Under the pieces are notes generated by a model. The model did not search any database and was not told the origin of the DNA. It saw only the letters and a list, made by a program, of their open reading frames with translations. Both the position numbers and the translations under genes were made by a program. Positions 1-5,816 of a stretch of DNA of 5,816 bases are shown here, piece after piece (the stretch's first letter is position 1; the number at the start of each line of letters is the position of its first letter). The DNA is from Actinomycetes bacterium. GTDB lineage: Bacteria > Actinomycetota > Actinomycetes > S36-B12 > UBA10799. Where the stretch lies: NCBI GenBank assembly GCA_029779995.1, contig JAKOZM010000479.1, positions 1-5,816 of the forward strand, given 5' to 3'.

Positions 1-237
1 CGCGAGAGCAGCGACCTCGCCCGTGTTGCGCGTCGCGGGAGACTGGCCCGCCTGCCTCAACGAAGGGCTGCTCTCGCGAGAGCAGCGACCGGCCCCACCG
101 TGTGGGTCTGTGCGAGGCCGGCCAGGCGGCCACAACGAAGGGCTGCTCTCGCGAGTGCAGCGACCGACGAGGGGCGCGGAGCCTCGCGCGCATCGCTTCA
201 CGCCTCCACGAAGGGCTGCACTCGCGAGAGCAGCGAC
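1..237 (-). CRISPR. Type I-G CRISPR array, 3 full repeats plus 1 partial, continuing past the left edge
   Basis: Full 36-nt repeats lie at 54-89, 129-164 and 202-237, and the last 15 nt of a fourth copy at 1-15. On the plus strand a repeat reads GCCTCAACGAAGG, then the perfect 20-nt palindrome GCTGCTCTCGCGAGAGCAGC (sharing the G at the junction), then GAC. Spacers are 16-53 (38 nt), 90-128 (39 nt) and 165-201 (37 nt), giving periods of 73-75 nt. The copies differ by single bases: 132 and 156 in the second, 207 and 220 in the third. The array is assigned to the minus strand because the repeat then starts GTCGCTGCTC and ends CTTCGTTGAGGC, resembling the ATTGAAGC-like 3' handle of many type I repeats, and because the cas2-side gap would then be the leader. 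The palindrome would form the crRNA hairpin that the Cas6 part of Csb2 is expected to cut. Spacer targets cannot be told from sequence alone. Confidence 0.96.
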
Positions 238-252
238 TGCACTCCCATTCTG

Positions 253-295
253 GCAGGGCTGAGCAGCGACGATGAAGGGCGCCGCGAGAGGTGAC
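253..295 (-). repeat. Two degenerate repeat-like segments at the leader side of the array
   Basis: Positions 253-270 read GCAGGGCT then GAGCAGCGAC. This is the repeat core with one substitution and 10 nt missing from the palindrome. Positions 274-295 read GAAGGGC, GC, CGCGAGAG, GTGAC, which follow the repeat core in order with about 6 nt missing. Only 15 nt separate the first segment from the last intact repeat, and only 3 nt separate the two segments, so neither spacing fits a normal spacer. They look like deletion products of former repeats, or leader sequence derived from them. The first match is strong; the second is weaker and could be partly chance in GC-rich DNA. Confidence 0.6.
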
Positions 296-412
296 GTCAT
301 CGCTCCCGCGTTTGGCCGCTATGCAAGGCAAGCCGAGAGCAGCCCGGGGCCTGACCAGCAGAAACGCCTGGCGACGGGTTCCTGCTCACGCGGTGGCCGC
401 TGCCACCTCTCG
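296..412 (-). promoter_or_regulatory. Putative CRISPR leader between cas2 and the array
   Basis: This 117-nt gap separates the cas2 stop from the repeat-like segments. In most loci with this layout the leader, which holds the array promoter and the Cas1-Cas2 docking site, sits between cas2 and the array. Here it is unusually GC-rich for a leader, and I see no convincing -35/-10 pair on the minus strand. It contains a hairpin at 392-407 and a 12-nt half of the repeat palindrome at 334-345. The leader role comes from position only. The array may instead be transcribed by read-through from the cas operon. Confidence 0.45.
392..407 (-). terminator. GC-rich hairpin just downstream of cas2, possible terminator
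   Basis: GGTGGC (392-397) and GCCACC (402-407) form a perfect 6-bp stem around a 4-nt loop. On the minus strand the stem begins 5 nt after the cas2 stop codon. No T-run follows it, so it is not a classical intrinsic terminator. It could be a U-tract-less terminator, an mRNA 3'-end stabiliser, a leader element, or chance. Confidence 0.3.
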
Positions 413-715
413 CTACACGATGAAGGAGCCGGCTGTCGTCACAGGCCGCGATAGCCCGATCCAAGCGAAGGAGGAGTCGCCGACTCCAGCTGTCGGCCCA
501 AGATCACACAGCAGAATGGAGTCGAGAGACGGGTGGATCGCTCTGGTCAGCTCGCTCCGCATGCGCACGAGCCGCGCGGGGGCGGCGTCGACCACGAATA
601 CACTGAACTGAACTCGATCACCGTAGCTCTCCAGCAGATGCGCGACTCGCGACCTCCGTTTGTCGTCGGGAATGTCGTACGCCACGAGAGTCCTCCGCGG
701 GAGTGCACGCGTCAT
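413..715 (-). CDS. cas2: CRISPR-associated protein Cas2
   Basis: This 100-residue protein is Cas2, the small ferredoxin-fold subunit whose dimer bridges two Cas1 dimers in the spacer-integration complex. The N-terminal strand reads LVAYDIPDDKRR, with the conserved acidic residue D14. It is followed by a helix (RVAHLLESYGDRVQ) and FSVFVVD, the usual second strand. The ATG at 715 is chosen because it overlaps the TGA of cas4-cas1 as ATGA. A longer reading from 901 would add 62 residues that are only the shadow of the Cas1 C-terminus. A GGGGAG at 726-731 lies 10 nt upstream, a modest ribosome site, so translation probably depends on coupling to cas1. Length is normal for Cas2 (about 90-100 aa). 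The tail after residue 80 (SSFAWIGLSRPVTTAGSFIV) is less conserved, as in other Cas2 proteins. Confidence 0.95.
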   Translation of the reverse strand: MTRALPRRTLVAYDIPDDKRRSRVAHLLESYGDRVQFSVFVVDAAPARLVRMRSELTRAIHPSLDSILLCDLGPTAGVGDSSFAWIGLSRPVTTAGSFIV

Positions 716-2325
716 CGGGTTCGGACTCCCCGATAGGCGGCTTGTGAGCCGTCCAGGACGCCGAGGATCATCCGCGCCTGCACCTCCATGGCTCGCCTCC
801 AGCTCACCCGGTAGCCGAAGACGGGGTGCTTGAACTCCTGATTGGCCCGCCGCTCGTAAGCCGCGACAAGAGCCCGCCGTCCCCCGTCTCGGAGGCGCCA
901 CCCGCCCAACACATCGGTGAACATCGATAGCCTCAACTCGCCATTGTTCAGCGCGGTGAGAGCTGCGGAATCAGCGACAAGGGGGCGGAACTGCTCCATA
1001 AGGTCGAGTGCGAGAGCCGGCTTGTTTCGGCTTGACGAGTGCACGAACCCGGCATGGGGATCCAGACCACATGCGTGGATCGACTTGATGACATCTGCCA
1101 GGAGGAGTCCGTAGACCAGGTTGAGCGCCACATTGACCGGATCGGCGGCACCCCTGCCCTCCCTTCCGGGCCAACTGGTGATGAAGCCGCTTTCGACGGT
1201 TGAGCTGAGCATGGCGGGTAGGGAGCTGAAGTAGATGCTGGCTGCGGTGCCTTCCAGCCCAAGGATCTCCGGGACCGACGCGGCCGAGGCACACGCTCGA
1301 GCCAGGCGGCGAACCCTGGCAACCTCAGCGGCGACGTCTCTACGGGCGCTGCGGCGGAGCTGCGTTGCCTGGTTGGCCAACTTGGCCGCGATCAGCTCTC
1401 GTGCCAAGTCGAGGTTCCCATGCGCCGCCACGACATGCTGGCGCAGCCTCACCTGTCCGTTGGGGGACCGGCTGCTTCGGGCCACTCCAACCACGCGGCC
1501 ACGCCCGGAAGCCCACACAACAGGAACTGAGCGCCACAGCAACTCTCTGATGAGTCCCGTCGATAGGTCCACGTTGCCCAAGATCACGACCGAATTCACG
1601 CGGTCGATGGGTAACGACGCCAGCTTCTCGTCCTGACGCGCCACCTCGATCCGACCGTGGTCGAGCGATGCTCGACTCCCCGGAACCGTCAGATAGAGGC
1701 ATTCTCCTGTCGGGTCGCTTGCCCGGATCTGTCGCAACACGACGTCCTGGCGTCGCTCGTCCGGAAGGCAGATGCCCGCGTGAGAGCACCGGCCGCAACG
1801 GGGATCGGAGTCAAGTGGAGGCGGCGCTGTGGGGCACTCCACCACCTCTCGGGTTTGAGCGACCATGTCGACGGCCTGGCGTCGCAAGTCACCGTCTACA
1901 TCGACCTCGACTGTCGTGCGATGGTTGGTGAAGAACACGGCATACCCCGTGACTGTGTGGCCCATCTCGCTGAGACACATACCCTGGAGTGCCAGCTGCA
2001 CCCGCTGAGCGTCGGTCACCGCCGGGCGGCGTCTCAAGGGTGCGGCCTTGTACTCCACGACCCGCAGGTGACCATGCGCGCCGCTCTCGACGACGTCGCA
2101 CTTGCCGATAACGCCAAGCTCGGCGCTGAAAACATCCACCGATCGGCGGGCAACAGACCGATCGTCAGCCCGCTGGTCGACTCCGCGATGGGACGCGACC
2201 CCGGCCTCCATCGCTTCGCTTCCGACGGTCTCGCCAACCGCCTCAAGCCAGGCCCGCCGCGGGCAGAAGACGGTGTGGGCAACGAGGCTGATCGGGAGCG
2301 CTTCCTCCGGCCGTTCGTCGATCAC
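712..2325 (-). CDS. cas4-cas1: Cas4-Cas1 fusion protein (type I-G adaptation nuclease/integrase)
   Basis: This 537-residue protein joins Cas4 to Cas1, a hallmark of I-G and some related systems. The Cas4 part (about 1-195) has the four cysteines expected to bind a 4Fe-4S cluster (C21, C177, C180, C186) and the RecB-type nuclease residues H46, D77 (GKCDVVE), E91 and K93 (EYK), and Q110. The Cas1 part (about 205-537) starts at YLTVPGSRASLDHGRIEV and keeps all three metal ligands: E358 (GLEGTAAS), H429 (GFVHS) and E444 (LDLMEQFRP). Both halves therefore look active. Cas4 trims prespacers and checks the PAM; Cas1 with Cas2 integrates them at the leader-repeat junction. The start is a GTG at 2325, overlapping the upstream stop as GTGA. 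Later Met codons would remove C21 or more of Cas4. GAGG at 2336-2339 is a weak ribosome site about 10 nt upstream. The stop overlaps the cas2 start. Confidence 0.97.
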   Translation of the reverse strand: MIDERPEEALPISLVAHTVFCPRRAWLEAVGETVGSEAMEAGVASHRGVDQRADDRSVARRSVDVFSAELGVIGKCDVVESGAHGHLRVVEYKAAPLRRRPAVTDAQRVQLALQGMCLSEMGHTVTGYAVFFTNHRTTVEVDVDGDLRRQAVDMVAQTREVVECPTAPPPLDSDPRCGRCSHAGICLPDERRQDVVLRQIRASDPTGECLYLTVPGSRASLDHGRIEVARQDEKLASLPIDRVNSVVILGNVDLSTGLIRELLWRSVPVVWASGRGRVVGVARSSRSPNGQVRLRQHVVAAHGNLDLARELIAAKLANQATQLRRSARRDVAAEVARVRRLARACASAASVPEILGLEGTAASIYFSSLPAMLSSTVESGFITSWPGREGRGAADPVNVALNLVYGLLLADVIKSIHACGLDPHAGFVHSSSRNKPALALDLMEQFRPLVADSAALTALNNGELRLSMFTDVLGGWRLRDGGRRALVAAYERRANQEFKHPVFGYRVSWRRAMEVQARMILGVLDGSQAAYRGVRTR

Positions 2326-3374
2326 AAGGGTTCGACCTCGCCGGCTAGCAGTTGACGCTCAGGTGCCGAGGAGCTTCCTGCGACGATGACGGGGAAACGC
2401 ACGATCGCCCGCACTCCCTGAGTACCGAGCCACCCCTTCGCGGCCGATACGCCGGGATCAGCCGTCATGAGGTCCCCAAATGCACCGATATCGAACGAGG
2501 CTGTTGACATAACCGAGCGGAAGCGGGATGAGCTCACCGGCGAGACAAAGACTGGCAGCGCGGCGAGACGGGGATGCACTCGGTCTCGCGGCCACACGCC
2601 CGGCGACTGGGACATGCCGTTGATTTCCGAAGCCGCAAACGTCCGGTGGATGGTTGGCACCAGGCTGATACCCCAGAGGGCGCACCAGGCCAGCGCCGTG
2701 TCAGTCGGCCTCGGTGACGTGAAGCCCGTGGCGGTCCGTGACGTGACACTGTTCTTGCCCAGCTCGTCCGTCACCGCTCGCCCGGAAAGCCCATCCCACA
2801 CCTGTGCCGGGGTCCGTCTCGCAAGCAATCCTGCCAACGGTGCGAGCCGATGGGCGACGAACTCCTCGCCGCGGTTTCGCGTCTTCATTTCCCATCGACT
2901 GGCCCCGGCGTCTGGCTGAGAGTCCTTGGCGGTGTACCGCCACCAGGCCGGTTCACCGAGACCGGCTAACATTCCCCAGTCCAGGTCGGACATCTCGCCA
3001 CTCCCTGCCGCCTCTGCCAAGGCCCCTTGGCGCTCCGCTTCGAAGGCCGGGAGTTCTTCGGCAGGGCAGGCCTTGAGTCGGGGGCTGAAGAGCGCGCCTC
3101 CGGATCTCACCCCAACCGCGACCCGAGCTTGCACCCAGGAGAGTTGCCGCGTATGCCGTTCGGCGTGACGGTGGACCACGTCCGCAACGCCCTCGCTCTC
3201 CAGCGAGGTGAACAACAGCGGTTGGGAAGGGGTGTCATCTGACCAGCACACTCTGGCCTCAGGGTCACCGTGGCCGCAGTGAGTCGCCCCATCTACGAGG
3301 ATTGCTGCCAGGCCGACCGCCGCAAAATGGGACAGTGCCGACGTCAAGTCGCCGGACAAGACATGGACGTTCAT
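2322..3374 (-). CDS. Putative type I-G Csb3/Cas8-like or Cas3-extension subunit
   Basis: This 350-residue protein has no motif that I can name with certainty. It lies between cas3 and cas4-cas1, where some I-G loci (for example the GSU0051-GSU0058 order as I recall it) carry csb3 or a small Cas8-type gene. Its N-terminus, with ALSHFAAVGLAAIL near residues 13-26, recalls the GLLEL-type opening helix of Csb3/Cas8u proteins. A second similar helix, DTALAWCALWGISLVP, comes about 200 residues later after GFTSPRP. The middle has a basic stretch (RWEMKTRNRGEEFV). I see no nuclease motif, signal peptide or membrane segment. The ATG at 3374 is chosen because it overlaps the cas3 stop as ATGA and has a strong ribosome site, AAGGGAGGG, at 3378-3386. 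An upstream start at 3482 would overlap cas3 by 112 nt. It is probably an effector-complex or Cas3-partner protein. The CDS is near certain; the family is an inference. Confidence 0.55.
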   Translation of the reverse strand: MNVHVLSGDLTSALSHFAAVGLAAILVDGATHCGHGDPEARVCWSDDTPSQPLLFTSLESEGVADVVHRHAERHTRQLSWVQARVAVGVRSGGALFSPRLKACPAEELPAFEAERQGALAEAAGSGEMSDLDWGMLAGLGEPAWWRYTAKDSQPDAGASRWEMKTRNRGEEFVAHRLAPLAGLLARRTPAQVWDGLSGRAVTDELGKNSVTSRTATGFTSPRPTDTALAWCALWGISLVPTIHRTFAASEINGMSQSPGVWPRDRVHPRLAALPVFVSPVSSSRFRSVMSTASFDIGAFGDLMTADPGVSAAKGWLGTQGVRAIVRFPVIVAGSSSAPERQLLAGEVEPL

Positions 3375-5816
3375 GAGCCCTCCCTTGACACCTGGCAGTC
3401 GGCGGCCCTCAGCAGTGCCTCGAGATAGGCGCAGCCCCAGACTCCGAACCGTCGATGAGTGATATCCAGGATGTCGCTCCATCCCGAACCGTTTGCGAAT
3501 AGACGTTCTACGGTCTGGTCGGACGCCAATGCATTGTCACCGACCGGCACCACGTCAGCGCCGTGCGGGAAGAACGGTCGACCGTGCCCATGGCTGGTGC
3601 CGACCAGCCGGATGACCAGATCCCGTTCATCACCCAGGTCTGACGCGTCGAATGCGATTGCCGCGGAGAGTTGTTCATGCCTCCATCCACGGGGTAGGAG
3701 GCCCGACCCGCGTCTCCGCCGAATCTCCTGAGCGCGAGCACCCCCGCTCTTGGCGAGCAGAGTTGAGCCATCCCAGCGCATCCGCTCCGCTTGAAAGCGC
3801 GGGTCGGCCTTGCCCACGTCGTGCAGGCGACCGGCACGGCATACGGCATCCCGCAACGCGGGAGGGAGTCCGACACCATCGGCCATCTGCGCCGCGCGGT
3901 CCGCTACGGCTCGGGAGTGCACGTCCAACGGAATCGGTTCTGCGGACCCCACCCATTCCTGGCGCAATGTGGTGTCGCTGAGCAGCCCCTTGGGTGAACG
4001 GAACACCACCCACGCAGGCACCCCGTCGACCCAGGTCGGCTCTGGAGCAAACGCGATATCTGCAGTGAACCCAACCGCCTCGCATGCCGCGACCCTCAAC
4101 TCCTGCCGGGTTCCGGGGGATTCTGCACTTCCCCCGGAGTCGGTAAGAGTTTCCACGAGCTGCACGATCTCGTTACGGTGGTCCGCTGCGAACCACACCA
4201 CAGTGCCTGGCGCGCCCCAACTGGTCTGTACAGGCTCGGCAGCCTTGGGTGGATCGAGGACGATCACGCCCTCCAAGGTCAGCGAGTGCCCGTGGTCGAC
4301 GACAACAACATCGCCCGCCCGCGCTCGAAACTCGAGGCCAGGATCAGGTCTCAACAGGCGGGTCGTTCCTCCCCGGACAACGAACAACCTGTTGGGTCCG
4401 GTCGAGGCGCCGGCAAGAATCCTGTCGACAACGCCTTGCGCGTCCCACACTGTCGCCGGGAACATCTCCCGACTGTCCGGGGGTGTCGCCTCGATGAGTG
4501 CCAAAGCACACGCGTCATCCTCGGGCAGGGGCTCACGGACCACGACGCTTGCGCCCTCCGCATCTGCCTCCAGATCGTCACGAAGCCAGAACGAGAGGTC
4601 GGCTTCGGCGAAGGGGGCTGCACTCGTTTCGGCCAGCCGCAGAGCGTCAGCCGGCGACAACGTGCTGAGGACCGGTCGACTCAGGATCGCCTGGGGCGGG
4701 GACAACTCGTCAACCAGCGCAATCGGCGCAAGGCCGCTGGGGTTGTCTGGGGCTCCAACCCGTGTCAACCATTGGTGAGCAGACTCCAACTCGGCCGCTT
4801 CGTATGGTCGGCGGGTTCCGATGAGTTCACGCGGCGACCCCACCACCAAGACCCTTGCGTGTTCGCGCAGGCCCAGCCGATTGACCCGTCCCGCTCGCTG
4901 GGCAAGCGCCGCTCCAGGGGCAAGTTCCGTGACCAATCCAGCCAGATCAAGATCAATGCCGACCTCGACCGTTTGGGTGGCCACGAGGAACGCGACGCCC
5001 TGATCCCCGGCCACCTCGAACAACCCTGGATGCCGGGTTTGGTGAGCTTGCAGGTCCATCGGCCTCATCCGCCCGACCCAGCAGACCACCTCGCCCAACT
5101 CGCCGCGCTGTGCCAGCTGCTTGCGCAACTGGGACGCCAAGCGAGCTGCGGTGTCCACGTGATTGACGATGACGCCGACTGTTCTCGCTTGCGGACTGTC
5201 GGTCGGGATCTCGGCGCGCACCGCCAACGCCAGATCCGCCAACTCAGCGAGATAGGCCGCCGTCGCTTTGCCCTTGTTCTGGGCGAGAGAGGTCGCGTGG
5301 TAGCTGACCGATTTGGGTCGAGTCAGCCGATCGACCAAGGCGGCGTCGGCGTGTGGCCCGGAAAGGTCGCCTGGCTCCACGCCAATCGAAACCCACCCAA
5401 GGCTTCCTTCCGCTTGACTGCTCGGGATGGTGCGGTGACCTCGTGACGGCGTCGCTGACGTGCCCACGACCTGAAGGCAGGGCACGCCTACGGCCGCGGC
5501 AGCCGTCCGTGCCAAGTCGGCCACCACCTGGCCGGTGCGGTGCAGCTGACGAGTCAGGTGCGCCTCGTCCAGCACCACCACCGCGTCCATGGCCAGCAGG
5601 CCGGCTTCGCGCGGTCGGGCCCGGTGGCTCGTTCCATAAGCGCTGAAGAGGACTCGTGAACCCCACATGTCCGGCGTGGCTGCGATGACCGAGCAGACGC
5701 GAGGGTCGTCGATCCACTCCCGATTCGGCATCACTCCACCCCGCAACGAGACACAGTGAACGGGCCCGGCAGTGTCGCCGGTCAGCGACCGCAGCGCCTG
5801 GGCGACGGTGGCCAGG
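3371..5816 (-). CDS. cas3: Cas3 helicase-nuclease, type I-G form (5' end outside the window)
   Basis: Cas3 unwinds and degrades DNA bound by the effector complex. The frame stays open to the right edge, so 814 C-terminal residues are visible and the N-terminus with Walker A is missing. A TTG at 5746 is not the real start: the codons above it continue the helicase domain (ending TAGPVHCVSLRGGVMPNREW). Helicase motifs in order are DEAH (codons at 5558-5569), SAT within GTSATPS (5450-5458), VATQTVEVGIDLD (motif V) and AQRAGRVNR (motif VI, 4877-4903). The HD nuclease comes last: H in LDVHSRAV, LHDVGK (HD codons 3818-3823), WRHEQLSA, SHGHGRPFFP and the final D in LLRAADCQVS. Helicase-then-HD order is the reverse of most Cas3 proteins and is typical of I-G (GSU0051-like). 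All metal-binding motifs look intact. The last TGA overlaps the next start. The promoter of the operon lies outside the window. Confidence 0.95.
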   Translation of the reverse strand, partial: LATVAQALRSLTGDTAGPVHCVSLRGGVMPNREWIDDPRVCSVIAATPDMWGSRVLFSAYGTSHRARPREAGLLAMDAVVVLDEAHLTRQLHRTGQVVADLARTAAAAVGVPCLQVVGTSATPSRGHRTIPSSQAEGSLGWVSIGVEPGDLSGPHADAALVDRLTRPKSVSYHATSLAQNKGKATAAYLAELADLALAVRAEIPTDSPQARTVGVIVNHVDTAARLASQLRKQLAQRGELGEVVCWVGRMRPMDLQAHQTRHPGLFEVAGDQGVAFLVATQTVEVGIDLDLAGLVTELAPGAALAQRAGRVNRLGLREHARVLVVGSPRELIGTRRPYEAAELESAHQWLTRVGAPDNPSGLAPIALVDELSPPQAILSRPVLSTLSPADALRLAETSAAPFAEADLSFWLRDDLEADAEGASVVVREPLPEDDACALALIEATPPDSREMFPATVWDAQGVVDRILAGASTGPNRLFVVRGGTTRLLRPDPGLEFRARAGDVVVVDHGHSLTLEGVIVLDPPKAAEPVQTSWGAPGTVVWFAADHRNEIVQLVETLTDSGGSAESPGTRQELRVAACEAVGFTADIAFAPEPTWVDGVPAWVVFRSPKGLLSDTTLRQEWVGSAEPIPLDVHSRAVADRAAQMADGVGLPPALRDAVCRAGRLHDVGKADPRFQAERMRWDGSTLLAKSGGARAQEIRRRRGSGLLPRGWRHEQLSAAIAFDASDLGDERDLVIRLVGTSHGHGRPFFPHGADVVPVGDNALASDQTVERLFANGSGWSDILDITHRRFGVWGCAYLEALLRAADCQVSREGS
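3378..3386 (-). promoter_or_regulatory. Ribosome binding site of the 350-aa gene
   Basis: On the minus strand AAGGGAGGG ends 3 nt before the ATG at 3374, within the last codons of cas3. It is the best Shine-Dalgarno match among the three junctions seen here. It fixes the start at 3374 and suggests this gene can be translated efficiently by itself as well as through coupling to cas3. Confidence 0.75.

Noticed and set aside
292..299. TGACGTCA palindrome resembling a regulator half-site pair
   Set aside because: An 8-bp perfect palindrome is expected many times by chance in a window of this size, and no second copy or promoter supports it.
23..611. Several short plus-strand open frames across the array and leader
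   Set aside because: They read through CRISPR repeats and spacers or antisense to cas2 and translate to Arg/Ala-rich strings with no ribosome-site or domain support.
716..901. Longer 162-residue reading of cas2 starting at 901
   Set aside because: The additional 62 residues overlap the cas1 C-terminus out of frame and have no Cas2 similarity; the 715 start gives a normal Cas2 with an ATGA junction.
1657..2355. Plus-strand open frame of 232 codons opposite the Cas4 domain
   Set aside because: It is a shadow of the conserved Cas4 coding sequence, with no domain of its own.
3810..4778. Plus-strand open frame of 322 codons opposite the cas3 linker and HD region
   Set aside because: The product is low-complexity in Ser, Ala, Arg and Thr with no domain, and the minus strand here is clearly cas3.
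4178..5446. Long plus-strand open frame of 422 codons opposite cas3
   Set aside because: It lies wholly antisense to an unmistakable cas3 with all helicase motifs, its translation has no recognisable domain, and long antisense frames are common in GC-rich coding DNA.
5744..5746. TTG codon as the start of cas3
   Set aside because: The reading frame stays open upstream to the window edge and the residues there continue the helicase domain, so the true start lies outside.

Overview
The window carries the downstream part of a type I-G (formerly I-U) CRISPR-Cas locus. All recognisable genes are on the minus strand, so they read from right to left: cas3 (5' end cut by the right edge), an unfamiliar 350-residue protein that is probably a Csb3/Cas8-type or 'Cas3-extension' subunit, a cas4-cas1 fusion, cas2, a short leader-like spacer, and a CRISPR array that runs off the left edge. 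The subtype rests on three traits seen together: a Cas3 with the helicase first and the HD nuclease last, a Cas4-Cas1 fusion, and a 36-nt repeat with a long palindromic core. The DNA is strongly GC-rich, and Shine-Dalgarno-like sites are visible. This suits a high-GC bacterium, plausibly an actinobacterium, but the species cannot be fixed from the sequence.

Layout: 3371-5816 is cas3, with no stop up to the window edge and the Walker A region lying outside. 2322-3374 is the 350-aa protein. 712-2325 is cas4-cas1 and 413-715 is cas2. Each of the three gene junctions is a 4-nt stop/start overlap (ATGA, GTGA, ATGA), so the set is very probably one translationally coupled operon. 296-412 is a 117-nt gap holding a GC hairpin just after the cas2 stop and a piece of the repeat palindrome. 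1-237 is the array: three full 36-nt repeats, one partial repeat and three 37-39-nt spacers. At 253-295, between array and leader, are two damaged repeat-like segments.

How it works together: the Cas4-Cas1 fusion and Cas2 form the adaptation module that selects, trims and integrates new spacers. Cas3 is the target-shredding helicase-nuclease. The 350-aa protein is placed to act with Cas3 or the effector complex. The usual I-G effector genes csb1 (Cas7) and csb2 (Cas5-Cas6) are not in the window. They would be expected upstream of cas3, beyond 5816, so whether the system is complete cannot be judged here.

The points most worth a second look are the divergent 350-aa protein, the decayed repeats at the leader-side end of the array (normally the conserved, growing end), and two adjacent repeats whose substitutions hit opposite sides of the same stem base pair.
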